DNA of 64,000 bases from Helichrysum umbraculigerum (Eukaryota; Streptophyta; Magnoliopsida; Asterales; Asteraceae). Of this stretch, positions 33,412-44,062 are shown piece by piece. The stretch's first letter is position 1. Each line of letters starts with the position of its first letter. The stretch spans positions 153,640,759 through 153,704,758 of the forward strand of contig CATIUR010000003.1 of NCBI GenBank assembly GCA_949592205.1, given 5' to 3'. The translations under genes were made by a program, and so were the position numbers. The notes below the pieces were generated by a model. That model had not been told where the DNA came from. It did no database searches and saw only the letters and a list, made by a program, of their open reading frames with translations.

Positions 33412-36400
33412 TTAGCCTGAGTGCACGGACGGTGCGTTATCTGGGAAGAGATGTGGATATTTCTGCCGCATTTGGTCTTCCCGTTCCCAGGTGAACTCTG
33501 GGCCGCGCCTAGAATTCCACCTGACTTTTACTATGGAAATACGACTCTGTTTCAATTGCTTGACCTCACGGTCCATGATTTCCATAGGTTTCTCGACAAA
33601 ATGAAGTTTATCATCGATTTGAATTTCGTCGAGCGGTATAATCAGCTTCTCGTCATACAGACATTTCTTCAAGTTAGAAATGTGGAATGTGTTGTGTACG
33701 CTGCTAAGTTCAGCAGGAAGTTGCAGGCGATATGCCACTGGACCAATCCTTTCAAGGATTTCGAACGGTCCGATGTATCTAGGATTTAGTTTGCCTCGTT
33801 TCCCGAATCGAATAACACCTTTCCACGGTGCCACTTTGAGAAGTACCTTGTCTCCTACCTGGAACTCAAGGTGTTTGCGTCTCACGTCAGCATAGCTTTT
33901 CTGACGATCACGTGCGGCTTTCAGCCGGTTTTGAATACCAACGATTTTCTCAGTAGTTTCTTGAATGATTTATGGGCCCGTGAGTTGGGATTCTTCTAAC
34001 TCAGTCCAACAGATGGGTGATCGGCACTTACGCCCGTAAAGTGCCTCGAAGGGTGCAGCCTTTATGCTGGTATGGTAACTGTTGTTGTACGAAAACTCAC
34101 ACAACGGTAAGTGATTTTCCCAAGAAGTACCGAAGTCGACTACGCAGGCTCGTAGCATATCCTCCAGTGTTTGAATAGTTCGCTCGCTTTGGCCATCGGT
34201 TTGCGGGTGATAAGCAGTACTCATATCCAGACGAGTACCAAGAGATTTCTGTAGCGATTGCCAAAAGTTAGAAGTAAAACGGCTGTCCCTATCCGAGATG
34301 ATCGAGATAGGTACACCGTGTCGCGAGATGATTTCTTTGACATAGATGCGAGTCAGACGCTCCATCTTGTCGGTTTCCTTGATGGCCAGAAAATGAGCAG
34401 ATTTCGTGAGACGGTCCACGATCACCCAAATGGTATCGCAACCACTCGAAGTTTTCGGTAGTTTGGTAATGAAGTCCATGGAAATCTGTTCCCATTTCCA
34501 TTGAGGAATTTCAGGTTGTTGAAGCAACCCAGAGGGTCTTTGGTGTTCGGTCTTTACTTTGGAACAGGTTAGGCATTTACTGACGTACAAGGCGATGTCA
34601 GCTTTCATGTTAGGCCACCAATACAACCCTTTGACGTCATGATACATCTGGTCAGATCCGGGATGTATAGAGTATCGGGATTTGTGAGGTTCAGCCATCA
34701 CCAAATCTCGCAAGTTTCCGAATTTGGGTAACCACACCCGGTTAGAGAAGTATCGAGTTCCATCGGGTTTGATTTCGAATTGTTTATCCAAGCCTCGCAA
34801 GGCTTCATTTTTCAAGTTTTCATCGTTGAGTGCTTCAAGTTGAGCGGTAAGGATTTGAGCAGGAAGCTCGTTATGAATTGTCATAGAAAGTGCTCGGACT
34901 CGAAGGGGTTTCACTCGTTCTTTTCGGCTTAAGGCATCAGCAACTACGTTAGCCTTGCCCGGATGGTATTTGATCTCGCAGTCGTAGTCACTAAGTAACT
35001 CAACCCAGCGACGTTGTCTCATGTTTAGATCTTTCTGATCGAATATGTGTTGGAGACTTTTGTGATCGGTAAAGATAGTGCTTTTCGTACCGTAGAGATA
35101 ATGTCTCCAGATTTTCAATGCGAAGACCACAGCACCTAACTCGAGGTCGTGGGTCGTATAGTTTTTCTCGTGGATTTTCAGTTGTCGTGAGGCATAGGCA
35201 ATGACTTTTTCCCGTTGCATCAACACACAACCAAGTCCCTGATGTGAGGCGTCGCAGTAAACTACGAAATCGTCGGTGCCCTCGGGTAAGGACAGGATTG
35301 GTGCACTGCAAAGTTTGTTTTTCAATAGCTGGAAGGCTGACTCTTGTTTATCAGTCCAATCGAACTTCTTATCTTTCTGAGTCAGTGTGGTTAGTGGAAC
35401 AGCTATTCTTGAAAAGTTTTCGATGAATCGGCGGTAATAACCAGCAAGACCTAAGAATTGTCTCACTTCGGTTGGAGTGGTCGGTGACTCCCAGCCCTTG
35501 ATTGCTTCAATCTTGGCGGGATCAACATGAATTCCTTGGCTGTCAATCACGTGCCCGAGGAATTGAACGGTTCGAATCCAGAACTCACACTTAGAGAATT
35601 TGGCATATAACTCTTCGTGTTTCAGAAGTCCAAGAATGGTTTTCAGATGTTGAGCATGTTCCTGTTCGTTGCACGAGTAAATCAGTATATCGTCGATGAA
35701 CACAATGACGAATTTGTCAAGATATGGTTTGCACACCCGATTCATAAGGTCCATGAATACGGCCGGTGCGTTGGTCAACCCGAATGGCATCACTTGGAAT
35801 TCGTAATGCCCATAACGAGTTCGGAAAGCTGTCTTTGGGATATCATGGTCACGGACTCGGAGTTGATGATAACCCGACCGTAGATCAATCTTTGAGTAAA
35901 CACTCGATCCCTGGAGTTGGTCGAACAGGTCATCGATTCTAGGAAGTGGGTACCGATTCTTTATGGTTAGCTTATTCAGCTCTCGGTAGTCGATACACAT
36001 GCGGAAAGACCCATCTTTCTTTTTCACGAATAAGACCGGAGCTCCCCAAGGTGAGGAACTTGGTCGAATGAATCCTCTGTCCAGGAGTTCCTGTAGTTGG
36101 TTAGACAACTCCTGCATTTCGAATGGTGCTAAACGGTAAGGGGCTCGTGCCACGGGTGCAGCTCCGGGCACAAGTTCGATTTGGAATTCAACTTGTCTAG
36201 GTGGCGGAAGTCCGGGCAAGTCTTCAGGAAAGACTTCCGGGAAATCCCGCACGATCGGAACATCCTCAAGTCGCTTCTCCTCCGACTTCTTTTCCGTTAC
36301 ATGTGCGAGGATGGCTTGATACCCTTTTCGTAGATATTTTCTCGTTTTCAGACAGGATACAATATTCAGATTCCGTCTACCGGTCTCCCCTTGTAGGACT

Positions 36401-37821
36401 AAGGTTCCACCGGAGACAAGAGGTATGCGAACGAGTTTGTCATGGCAGATGATTTCAGCTCGGTGCCTGGATAACCAATCCATACCGACAATAATATCGA
36501 AGCTGCCGATCTCGACAGGGATTAAATCAATGGAAAACGTTTCGTTCGTGAGGTTAAGTGTACAGTTGTGTATGATGCTATCAGTCTCAATCAGTTTGCC
36601 GTTAGCTAATTCTACAATGTATTTAGCATCTAAGGCAGTGGGAGTAATATCAAGTAAAGGGCTAAATTTCTCAGATATGAAGCTTCTATCGGCACCGGTA
36701 TCAAATAACACAGAAGCAGTAAGGTCGTTGAGAAGGAACGTACCCGTCACGACGTTCGGGTCTTGTCTGGCTTCCCCAGCCTTGATAACGAATGATCTGC
36801 CGCGAGCAGGGTTGTTGTTGTTTTTCAGCTTTGGGCAATCTTTCTTGAAATGCCCTGTATTTCCGCACCCAAAGCAGGCCTTTGGTGCATTAGTGTTGGG
36901 GGTAGAAATGTTGATTCGGCAATCCTTGGCTAGATGCCCGAACCGCTTGCAGTTGGAGCAAGGGCAAGAACCGTCATGGTGGCGGTTGCATTTGGGACAG
37001 TAGGGTCTGCTCCCACTGTAACCTTTCTTCTCTGAAGTTCCAGATGAATAAGCCTTAATGTACTCAGGCTTTTTGTTGGAGGTTTGGTTGGATGAGTTGG
37101 GGTTTCCTTCCCACTTGCGTTTGTTGTTTGAAGATGGGGTTGAAGTTGTGCCACGGCGGACAGAATTTGCCGTTAGTTCATGGGCCATACGGATGGCGCT
37201 CTGAATAGTACCCGGTTTGGAAGAAGTTACCAGGTCTTGGAGTCTTTCAGGAAGACCATCAACAAATTTCTCGATCCTCTTGTACTCAGGATCGACCATG
37301 GTTGGGCACAGAAGTGCCAGTTGGTGGAAACGGTTTGTGTATCCGGTGATGTCATTACCCTGCATCTTGTGGTTCCAGAATTCCATTTCCAGCTGTTTCA
37401 ATTCATCCCTGGGGCAGTACTCGCCCCTCAACATCTCCTTCAACTCCTCCCACGGAAGTTGGTAAGCAGTAGCAACACTCACAGTCTGGGCATAAGTATT
37501 CCACCAGGTGAGTGCGATGTCAGTAAAAGTACTAACGGAGAACTTAACTTTGTCTCCCTCCGCACAGTTGCAGATCAGAAATACAGACTCAACTTTCTCG
37601 ATCCAGCGTACTAGACCGATAGCTCCCTCAGTACCTGCAAAGTTTAGGGGTTTGCAGTTCTGGAAGTCCTTGTATGAACAGGGTTTAGCAGTAGTGGTTT
37701 CAGCGGCATCGCTGTTCCTCGAGGAATTTGGTGGAGTATTCCGAGCCAAGGCTTCAGTAACAGCCTGGGTTATAAGGGAGGTAATCTGGGCATCGGTGTA
37801 TGGTCGTGTCTTTGGCGGCAT
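33412..37821 (-). pseudogene. Tekay-A Gag-Pol polyprotein with one in-frame stop
   Basis: One continuous minus-strand frame of 1470 codons, broken only by a TAA at 33970-33972. Order: Gag; CCHC zinc knuckles (CSNCKRFGHLAKDC, CFGCGNTGHFKKDC, about residues 285-330); protease with LFDTGADRSF (about 370); reverse transcriptase with FVIVFIDDILIYS; RNase H (VVYCDASHQGLG); integrase with an HHCC finger (CLTCSKVK) and DDE core (MDFITKLP, ISDRDSRF, SERTIQTLEDML); then a chromodomain-like tail (VKVRWNSRRGPEFTWERED). The stop falls after the integrase core, removing the GPY-like and chromodomain part, so a truncated but partly functional product is conceivable. Upstream is the extra ORF at 38184-38660. 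Confidence 0.92.
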
Positions 37822-38183
37822 GATTCTTCAATAAAAGAAATGAAGATACATGAGATTTTGTATGAGCTGGTAATTGTCACAGATGTACATGTATAAAAGC
37901 AGTAATACATAACATCAACATGGAAAATGACAATTAATGTGAGTTGAGATAACAAAGGATATCTGATAGATAAAGTGAGTTCAAAAGTTACATCCTACAG
38001 AGATATTACAAAGGTGCCGGGAATGGTTACATCCGACTAGTTTATAGAGTAGTGCTAGATAGTCCCTAGATTACGAGATAGATTACAAGACGAAAACTAC
38101 ACTAATCTTAATGTAGATTAATTTGTTCCACTAGCGTGACACGGCGGTCCACAGTTTCTGCTAGTCGGGTGGTTCATTCTTAG

Positions 38184-38660
38184 TTAGGGTTCCTGGCCTT
38201 CGGATTCGTCTTCCGACTCCAGGTTCAGGTCGTGTGGGTGGTAGCGTGCCTCAAGCATGTCCCTGTATCTTTGAGTCGTGGAGCGGTACCTAGTCTCCTC
38301 CGTTGACTTCCTGCCCAAACGTTTGATCCATGTTTTGGTCCTACGGGTTAGGTTGGTGGCCACTTTCTTCCAGTAACGGATCTTATCTTTGATTCGTGTA
38401 GGGACAGATCGGTTTGAGATTCTCAATCTTTGTTCATAGTCTATGCACTTACGCTTAAGTGCCCAATTTCGGCCGTCTAGTCCCACGGCCTGATCTCGCA
38501 CTCTTTCATATTCTTCTATGTCGATGCCAGTCATTTCGAAATTCTGATTTTCGTTTCCCTCCAGCATGATTTCTTCTTCTGGTGCGATGCCCTCATCGAG
38601 ATACGTGTACTGGATTTGTTCCTCGTGGACTTGGTCACTATCAGACATGTAGTCGTCCAT
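38184..38660 (-). CDS. Extra ORF between 5' LTR and gag of Tekay-A (158 aa), unknown
   Basis: Starts MDDYMSDSDQVHEE. The acidic N-terminal third (IAPEEEIMLEGNE) is followed by a strongly basic helical middle (TRIKDKIRYWKKVA, TRRTKTWIKRLGRK) and an acidic end (LNLESEDESEG). It lies in the leader of the genomic RNA, about 360 bp upstream of gag in the sense direction and on the same strand. No family is recognised. Extra ORFs ahead of gag are known in Tat/Ogre elements but not typical of chromoviruses. The charge pattern would suit a nucleic-acid-binding protein; that is inference. Confidence 0.55.
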   Translation of the reverse strand: MDDYMSDSDQVHEEQIQYTYLDEGIAPEEEIMLEGNENQNFEMTGIDIEEYERVRDQAVGLDGRNWALKRKCIDYEQRLRISNRSVPTRIKDKIRYWKKVATNLTRRTKTWIKRLGRKSTEETRYRSTTQRYRDMLEARYHPHDLNLESEDESEGQEP

Positions 38661-39176
38661 TTGGGAATTCGCGTCTTTGAGTTCTATAGAAATGACAGAG
38701 AGAGGATTTTAGTCCTTGGAAGTACGTTGCTTCTGGGTGTTAGATGTGATTTTCATAAAATCATTAGAGTGCGCCACAAGGTGGTGTGACGGTAATCAAG
38801 TCTGTCATGGTCGGTACAAACCGCTGAGAGAAATTCGTAAGTGTCACCAGAGAAACGTCGGCTATCTCTATAGCGAGTGTGTTTACGTGCGAGGCCTATT
38901 CATATATATTCAATATATATTAGCCTAGCGTATGTCTAGCACATAACAAGTAAGAGTCTCGGTTCCCTCGTGGTCAGAGTCAACTAACGCATCCCCGTTT
39001 AACATAACCATTTCAGACCTCACATCATCTTTCCTTAATTGTACATAGTTGATCAGGCTATGTTAAATTAAAGTCGTATGATGTGATTCCTGAACCAATT
39101 ATGCCTAATAAGGAAATACTGCCTAATGGTCATAGTCTAGGCCCACTAAATGCAACCTAGTTCACTATAACCTTAG
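38661..39176 (-). other. Tekay-A untranslated leader
   Basis: Between the primer site and the extra ORF; no further ORF is supported. Confidence 0.6.
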
Positions 39177-39188
39177 GCTCTGATACCA
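39177..39188 (-). promoter_or_regulatory. Tekay-A primer binding site (tRNA-iMet)
   Basis: The minus strand reads TGGTATCAGAGC three bases inside the 5' LTR, the classical initiator-methionine tRNA complement. Confidence 0.9.
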
Positions 39189-39191
39189 ATC

Positions 39192-41524
39192 TGTAACACC
39201 CCAATAATTCACTGATTTGCGGAAGCATACTTGGGTGTTACTAATCAATATACAAAGCACAAGATATACAGCAAACGACCTCTAAATGAGACGTTTTGTA
39301 AATTAGTTACATTCCATAGATATAATGTTTGAAAACTTAGTGTTTTCGTATACAAAATGTAGTTTCCCCTAGAGTCCACGCGTATAGCGGGAGATTCTAT
39401 TACATAATCAAAATATACAAAAGATAATGCTAAGAATCTCCGTTAATGCAGTTGTGTTGAAATCATGCAACTCTAGCTAAAATCCTGGAGTAATCCTACT
39501 CCATCCGGGTACCTGAGAAAACATGCTAAAAAGTGTCAACCAAAAAGGTTGGTGAATCTCACAGGTTTGTAAGTAATATCGGCTTTGAACACGAGATTTC
39601 ATTAGTAGTGCCCGTAGGCGTAAAATCAGCCATTGCTATCCAGCAATCGTAAAATCAGTATTTGCAATCCAGCAATTATAAATAAATAAGTTTATACCGT
39701 TGCCATGAGGCTCATAATCGAAGCTTAACCCGTAAATAATATGTTTGCTCCCGTGACATGCTCGTAAGTGAGCAAGCATCAGTAACGAATAAGTAGTCAC
39801 CCGTTTATACGTGTAAATCAGTACGTGGCAGCGCTACTGCCCCGGGTGGGGAGGGTCATTTCCCTAATGGATCCATTAACTAGTGTTCGCGCTTAAGTCC
39901 ATAACTAACGATATATGATGGAGAGACTTCTGTAAATAGTAACAACTCATGCAATTCCGTTTGGTATAGTAAACAGTTTAGTACTTGTGTTCAAGAAAAA
40001 GTAATAGCATGTATCTCCCCCAATAAGATAAAACAGTAAAAGTGGGGCCGTAAGACTCACCTGAGTCTTTGCAAGTACGTTTATATCAATAAACGAGTAA
40101 GTAATCTCAACCGTAGGTTCTCCGAACCCGTAACCTTCAAATGCCTAAACATATGAATTTAAGCAAGTAGATGTCTCGCAAGACCATCTAGGCTAGTTGT
40201 GTACACAACTCATTATGTCCAAGTGTTTGTTTAGTAATCCGTTTGTAGTTTGAAAACAAATATGGCCCGTTGGTGACGGTTTGTAATAATGATTCAAAGT
40301 GTTATCATTTATAACGCAATTTAGTGTAATTGTAATAGAAAGTATGTTCCATGACGTTTGTTAAGTCGTATGACATAAGTATTTGAAGTTGTGTAAGTTC
40401 GACACTTAGTAAAATCTGACTTTTCAAGGTTCTGGTTTGTGCGACGTAGCATGTGACGTAGCATGCGACGTAGGGTGCGACGTTGGCATGTACGTCGCAT
40501 GATGCGACCTTCGCAAATCAATGCGACGTAGAGAGTGGCGTCGCTAATGCGACGTTGAGATTTTAGTGCGACGTAGGTCGCGACGTCGCTAAGTGCGACG
40601 TCGGCCATTTAATGCGACGTTTTGAGCTACGTCGCAGATAGCCCAGCGTCTCTGCGACGTAGCGGTCTGATCGGAAATTGGTGGCCGGAAAATCGGTCGA
40701 AAAACTTCCGTTAGGTCCAAATCTTTTACCCAACCCATTTTTGGACATTTTAAGCATATATAAACCATAAAAACGTAAAAATGAGTAAAAACGGAGAGTT
40801 TCGGGTTTTGTCGGAACTTACAAAATGTCGGATCAAAAATCCGAAAAGATGGAAAGGTAGATCGGGATGCCGTGGTTCTTTTATTCCAAAGGAGTGGTAT
40901 GATTCGGCGTCGTTTCGTGATGTTATTTTGTGATTTTGTAAGATGGTGGTGGTTTTGTTAGTTGAGAGAGAAATGAGAGAAAGAAAGAGAAAGAAATGAG
41001 GAAGTGAAAAGAAAGGGAAAAGGAAGTGGGAGGTTAAGCCTCCCATTTTCAGTCCGCGCCTCCGCGCTCCGTGCGGTGTTCGTTTCCTCCGTCGTTTAAA
41101 CGTTAAATCAAGCAGTTATATTTTTAAAAGGTGACGGGAATATTTTAATGAAATACCTTGAAATTAATTATAAAAACATTCGTCGAAGTATTAAAATTTT
41201 TAACTCGCGTTTAATACGTATTCGTTAAATTATTTAAAATGTCGTCGCGATATTATAATTAGTGTTTGTTCGCTGTGTATTTTATATAATAAAATACGTT
41301 CTCATTATTTAGGTAAGTTTCTGTCACCAACGTCAAAATAATTGTGTCGGACTCCGTCCGGTTAATTCGTACGATTTATCCAAATCGCGTAAATACACAC
41401 ATATATATATAAATCAACTTATATATATAAAAATAGAGCCTGTAATTAGTCCTATTACATACTAATTACAACTAGTTACAAACAATTAAGCATAATTAAT
41501 TATCCTAATTATGCGGGTGTTACA
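39192..41524 (-). repeat. Tekay-A 5' LTR (right in window)
   Basis: 2333 bp, partner of 31046-33378. As the 5' LTR of a minus-strand element it should drive transcription toward lower coordinates. Its GCGACGT array is at 40440-40661. Confidence 0.95.
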
Positions 41525-41685
41525 GGTTCCCGGTTGAACCGCCCGGTTTTGACCGAACCGCCCGGTTCGTTGACCGGTCAAACCTTGGTCAAAACCGGTT
41601 ATTAACTGGCTGGAATCCTCAAAAATCCCGATTGAACCGGTCGGACCGGACCGAGTCAACCGGTTTTCAAAACATTGCTATATGC

Positions 41686-42153
41686 TCTATATAATACGGA
41701 GTAAAAATGTAGGTCGTAACTAACAAGTTAAAATAAATAAATAAAGAAATAAATGACTTGAATATAATAATTTGTTATCATGCATGATTAAGTAACTTTA
41801 TTTTATATCTGTTCCGTACCCCACAAATTTTGGAATATTGTAACGAACATGGGTCGTCGCACCCGGTCAAACTAACATGACAAGAAACAACTAACATGCA
41901 AACCCCAAAATGTTACTCCCCAAAAGTTTTTATTATTCTTTAAATAATGAACTATGGACTATTCGGAATTTGGTATTGTAGTATTTCACTAACCTTTTTA
42001 TTATTAAACTGGATTATAATCTCGTGAATACACATGGACTATGTTAAAAAAAAATTGAAGTTAAATATACATAACATTTATCGTTGTAAATATGTAAATG
42101 TTACGGAGTAGTATTTAAAAAACATTTGTAATCTATGTGTTAAACTATTTAAT
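41686..42153. other. Intergenic, nothing recognised
   Basis: AT-rich DNA without ORFs or clear repeats. Confidence 0.6.
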
Positions 42154-42161
42154 TGTAAACC

Positions 42162-43099
42162 TAGGGGTGTTCACGAAACCGTCAAAACCGCAAAAACCGG
42201 CCGAACCGTCTCAATTTAGCAGGTCCGGTCCGGTTTTTACCGGTCCGCTATGCGGTTTGAAAAATACAAAACCGGATGTTCCCGGTCTGGTTTACGGTTT
42301 CTATTAATAACCGGCCGGATAAACCGGACCGGACCGTTAAATAAATAATAATAATAATAATAATATAATAAATATTTATATTAATCGTATACGGGCATGC
42401 TGTAGCAGTGTAGCCCAATTCTAATCTTTTAAGCCCAATTTTAGCCTTTTAGCCCAATCTTTGCGAATGCCTGAAACGTTTCCTCATTTATGACTATTTA
42501 TTTACGATAAACACTATCATTTATTAAGTAAGATGTATTATACCATTAAGCTACAGCAAAATTAAATGTGAGTACTACTTATAGATTAAAAACGAAAATA
42601 ACGATAACGTACAGATTCATTATTTAAAATCTATATGCATCTCATTATATGATTTTTATTCTTTTGGCAACATAAAAACACAAATTACAATAATATACGG
42701 TTTAATAATTTAGAAGCTACATGCATCTCATTATATGTCATAAAAACTTAACGAACTCTTCTAATCGGTGGAGTAAATTTGTATACATTAATAGTTTCTA
42801 ATCTATTAGGATCAAATATTTTCTAATCATTTTGAATAATTGATTATGATTATTGTTATCGAATATTAAGTAATAATGTTATCATATTACTTACATTTAT
42901 CAAAACAAAAAATTTAATTCACTCGCAAAAGAAAAAAAACCCGTAAAACCGCGGAACCGAACCGGTTTTCGCGGTTTGGTCCGGTCCGGTTTTAATAGTT
43001 AAATGGTCCGGTCCGGTTTGTATTTTACCAAACCGTCAATTCGCGGTTCGGTTTGAATTTTAGCCAAAAACCGGGCGGACCGGACCGTGAACACCCCTA
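42162..43099. mobile_element. hAT-type non-autonomous element (938 bp)
   Basis: The perfect 8-bp TSD TGTAAACC lies at 42154-42161 and 43100-43107. Ends are TAGGGGTGTTCACG as inverted repeats. Subterminal regions are rich in GGTCCGGTCCGGTTT; the interior is AT-rich with no transposase. Confidence 0.9.
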
Positions 43100-43107
43100 T
43101 GTAAACC

Positions 43108-44062
43108 CGTGCATCTAATCGTAATCATAAATACCAATCTTATCTCATATTTTACTAAAATTAAAATGAGAATAGTAAAACAGCTAATGTTAGTTTCGGA
43201 TGTACAATATAAACATTATGCTATAATGTTTTGAGATTTGTTATAGAATTTGCAAGTTTATATCGCAACATAATTGAAATAGTTAAATAACATAGAAAAT
43301 CAAATTTTAAACCCGTATATACTCACGTGCTATGTAAAGTTACTTATTCCAAAGAGCTTATTGAATGAGAATATAATAAAAACGTTTGAAACAAATGAAA
43401 GTTAGATGCTTTTTAATAATATATACATATATTTTGGAAGATTATAAGTTTTTTTAAACAAATGAAAGTTAGATGTTTTTCACACATATCTTATAAGAGG
43501 GTTCCTCATTTGGAGGTTTTTTATTACAATTTATTTATTAACCATTCAAATGCTCTGATTTCATCAAACTTTCAATTAACCAACTAAATGTATTGATTTG
43601 CCTAAAATCTCTCTTTTGTTTTAAAAAAACCCTTGATACTATCTTTTGAAAAACAATTCCCATTTATTTTGTAACCTAATACAAATTCCCAAAAATTAAT
43701 ACCTAAAAAGCTTAATAATAATAATCAAATAAACGAATTTTGGTCTCAAAAAAGCTTAATAATAATCAAATAACGTATTTTTGTCTCAAAATCAATCGCT
43801 TATATCCATTCGATTTATATATACTTAATTAATTAATAAAAAAGATATGATGATAAATAAAACAAAAATACTTATGTATCGCATAGAAGGACCATATAAT
43901 AGGAAAATAGGACATATGAATGATCAAATTGCGGGTTACGATTTATCACTAAAGGTGTATCCGAAACAATAATTATTTAATTAATTTATTGACAACCTAA
44001 TATTGAAACTTTATAAATTTTTCTATATCATGTTTACAATCAAAATTTTCTTTTAATTCAAC
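43108..44062. other. Intergenic, nothing recognised
   Basis: AT-rich DNA. A small imperfect duplication (AAGCTTAATAATAAT with TTTTGTCTCAAAA) lies near 43707-43795. Confidence 0.6.

Larger units (their letters stand above)
31046..41524 (-). mobile_element. Tekay-A: Ty3/Gypsy chromovirus with two intact LTRs (10.5 kb)
   Basis: The 5-bp TSD GGTTC lies at 31041-31045 and 41525-41529. Two 2333-bp LTRs begin TGTAACACCCC and end TGTTACA (plus-strand view) and differ at about seven positions by eye (~0.3%). The internal region on the minus strand has a tRNA-iMet primer site, an extra 158-aa ORF, one long Gag-Pol frame with a C-terminal chromodomain-like end, and a polypurine tract. RT and chromodomain style fit the Tekay/Del lineage. 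It inserted into the hAT MITE. Confidence 0.93.
26476..41677. mobile_element. hAT-type MITE (~295 bp native) split by a Helitron and an LTR retrotransposon
   Basis: The 8-bp TSD CTATATGC lies at 26468-26475 and 41678-41685. The left terminus CAA (26476-26478) continues after the Helitron as TGTTTTTAAAACCG (from 30902); the right terminus reads CAATGTTTTGAAAACCGG in reverse complement. Native pieces are 26476-26478, 30902-31045 and 41530-41677. The interior is rich in CCGGTTC and GGTCCGG motifs. The match of TSD, terminal repeat and Helitron insertion site explains pieces that make no sense alone. Confidence 0.85.

Noticed and set aside
34258..37834. Many plus-strand ORFs opposite the Tekay-A pol gene
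   Set aside because: They are shadows of the minus-strand Gag-Pol frame.
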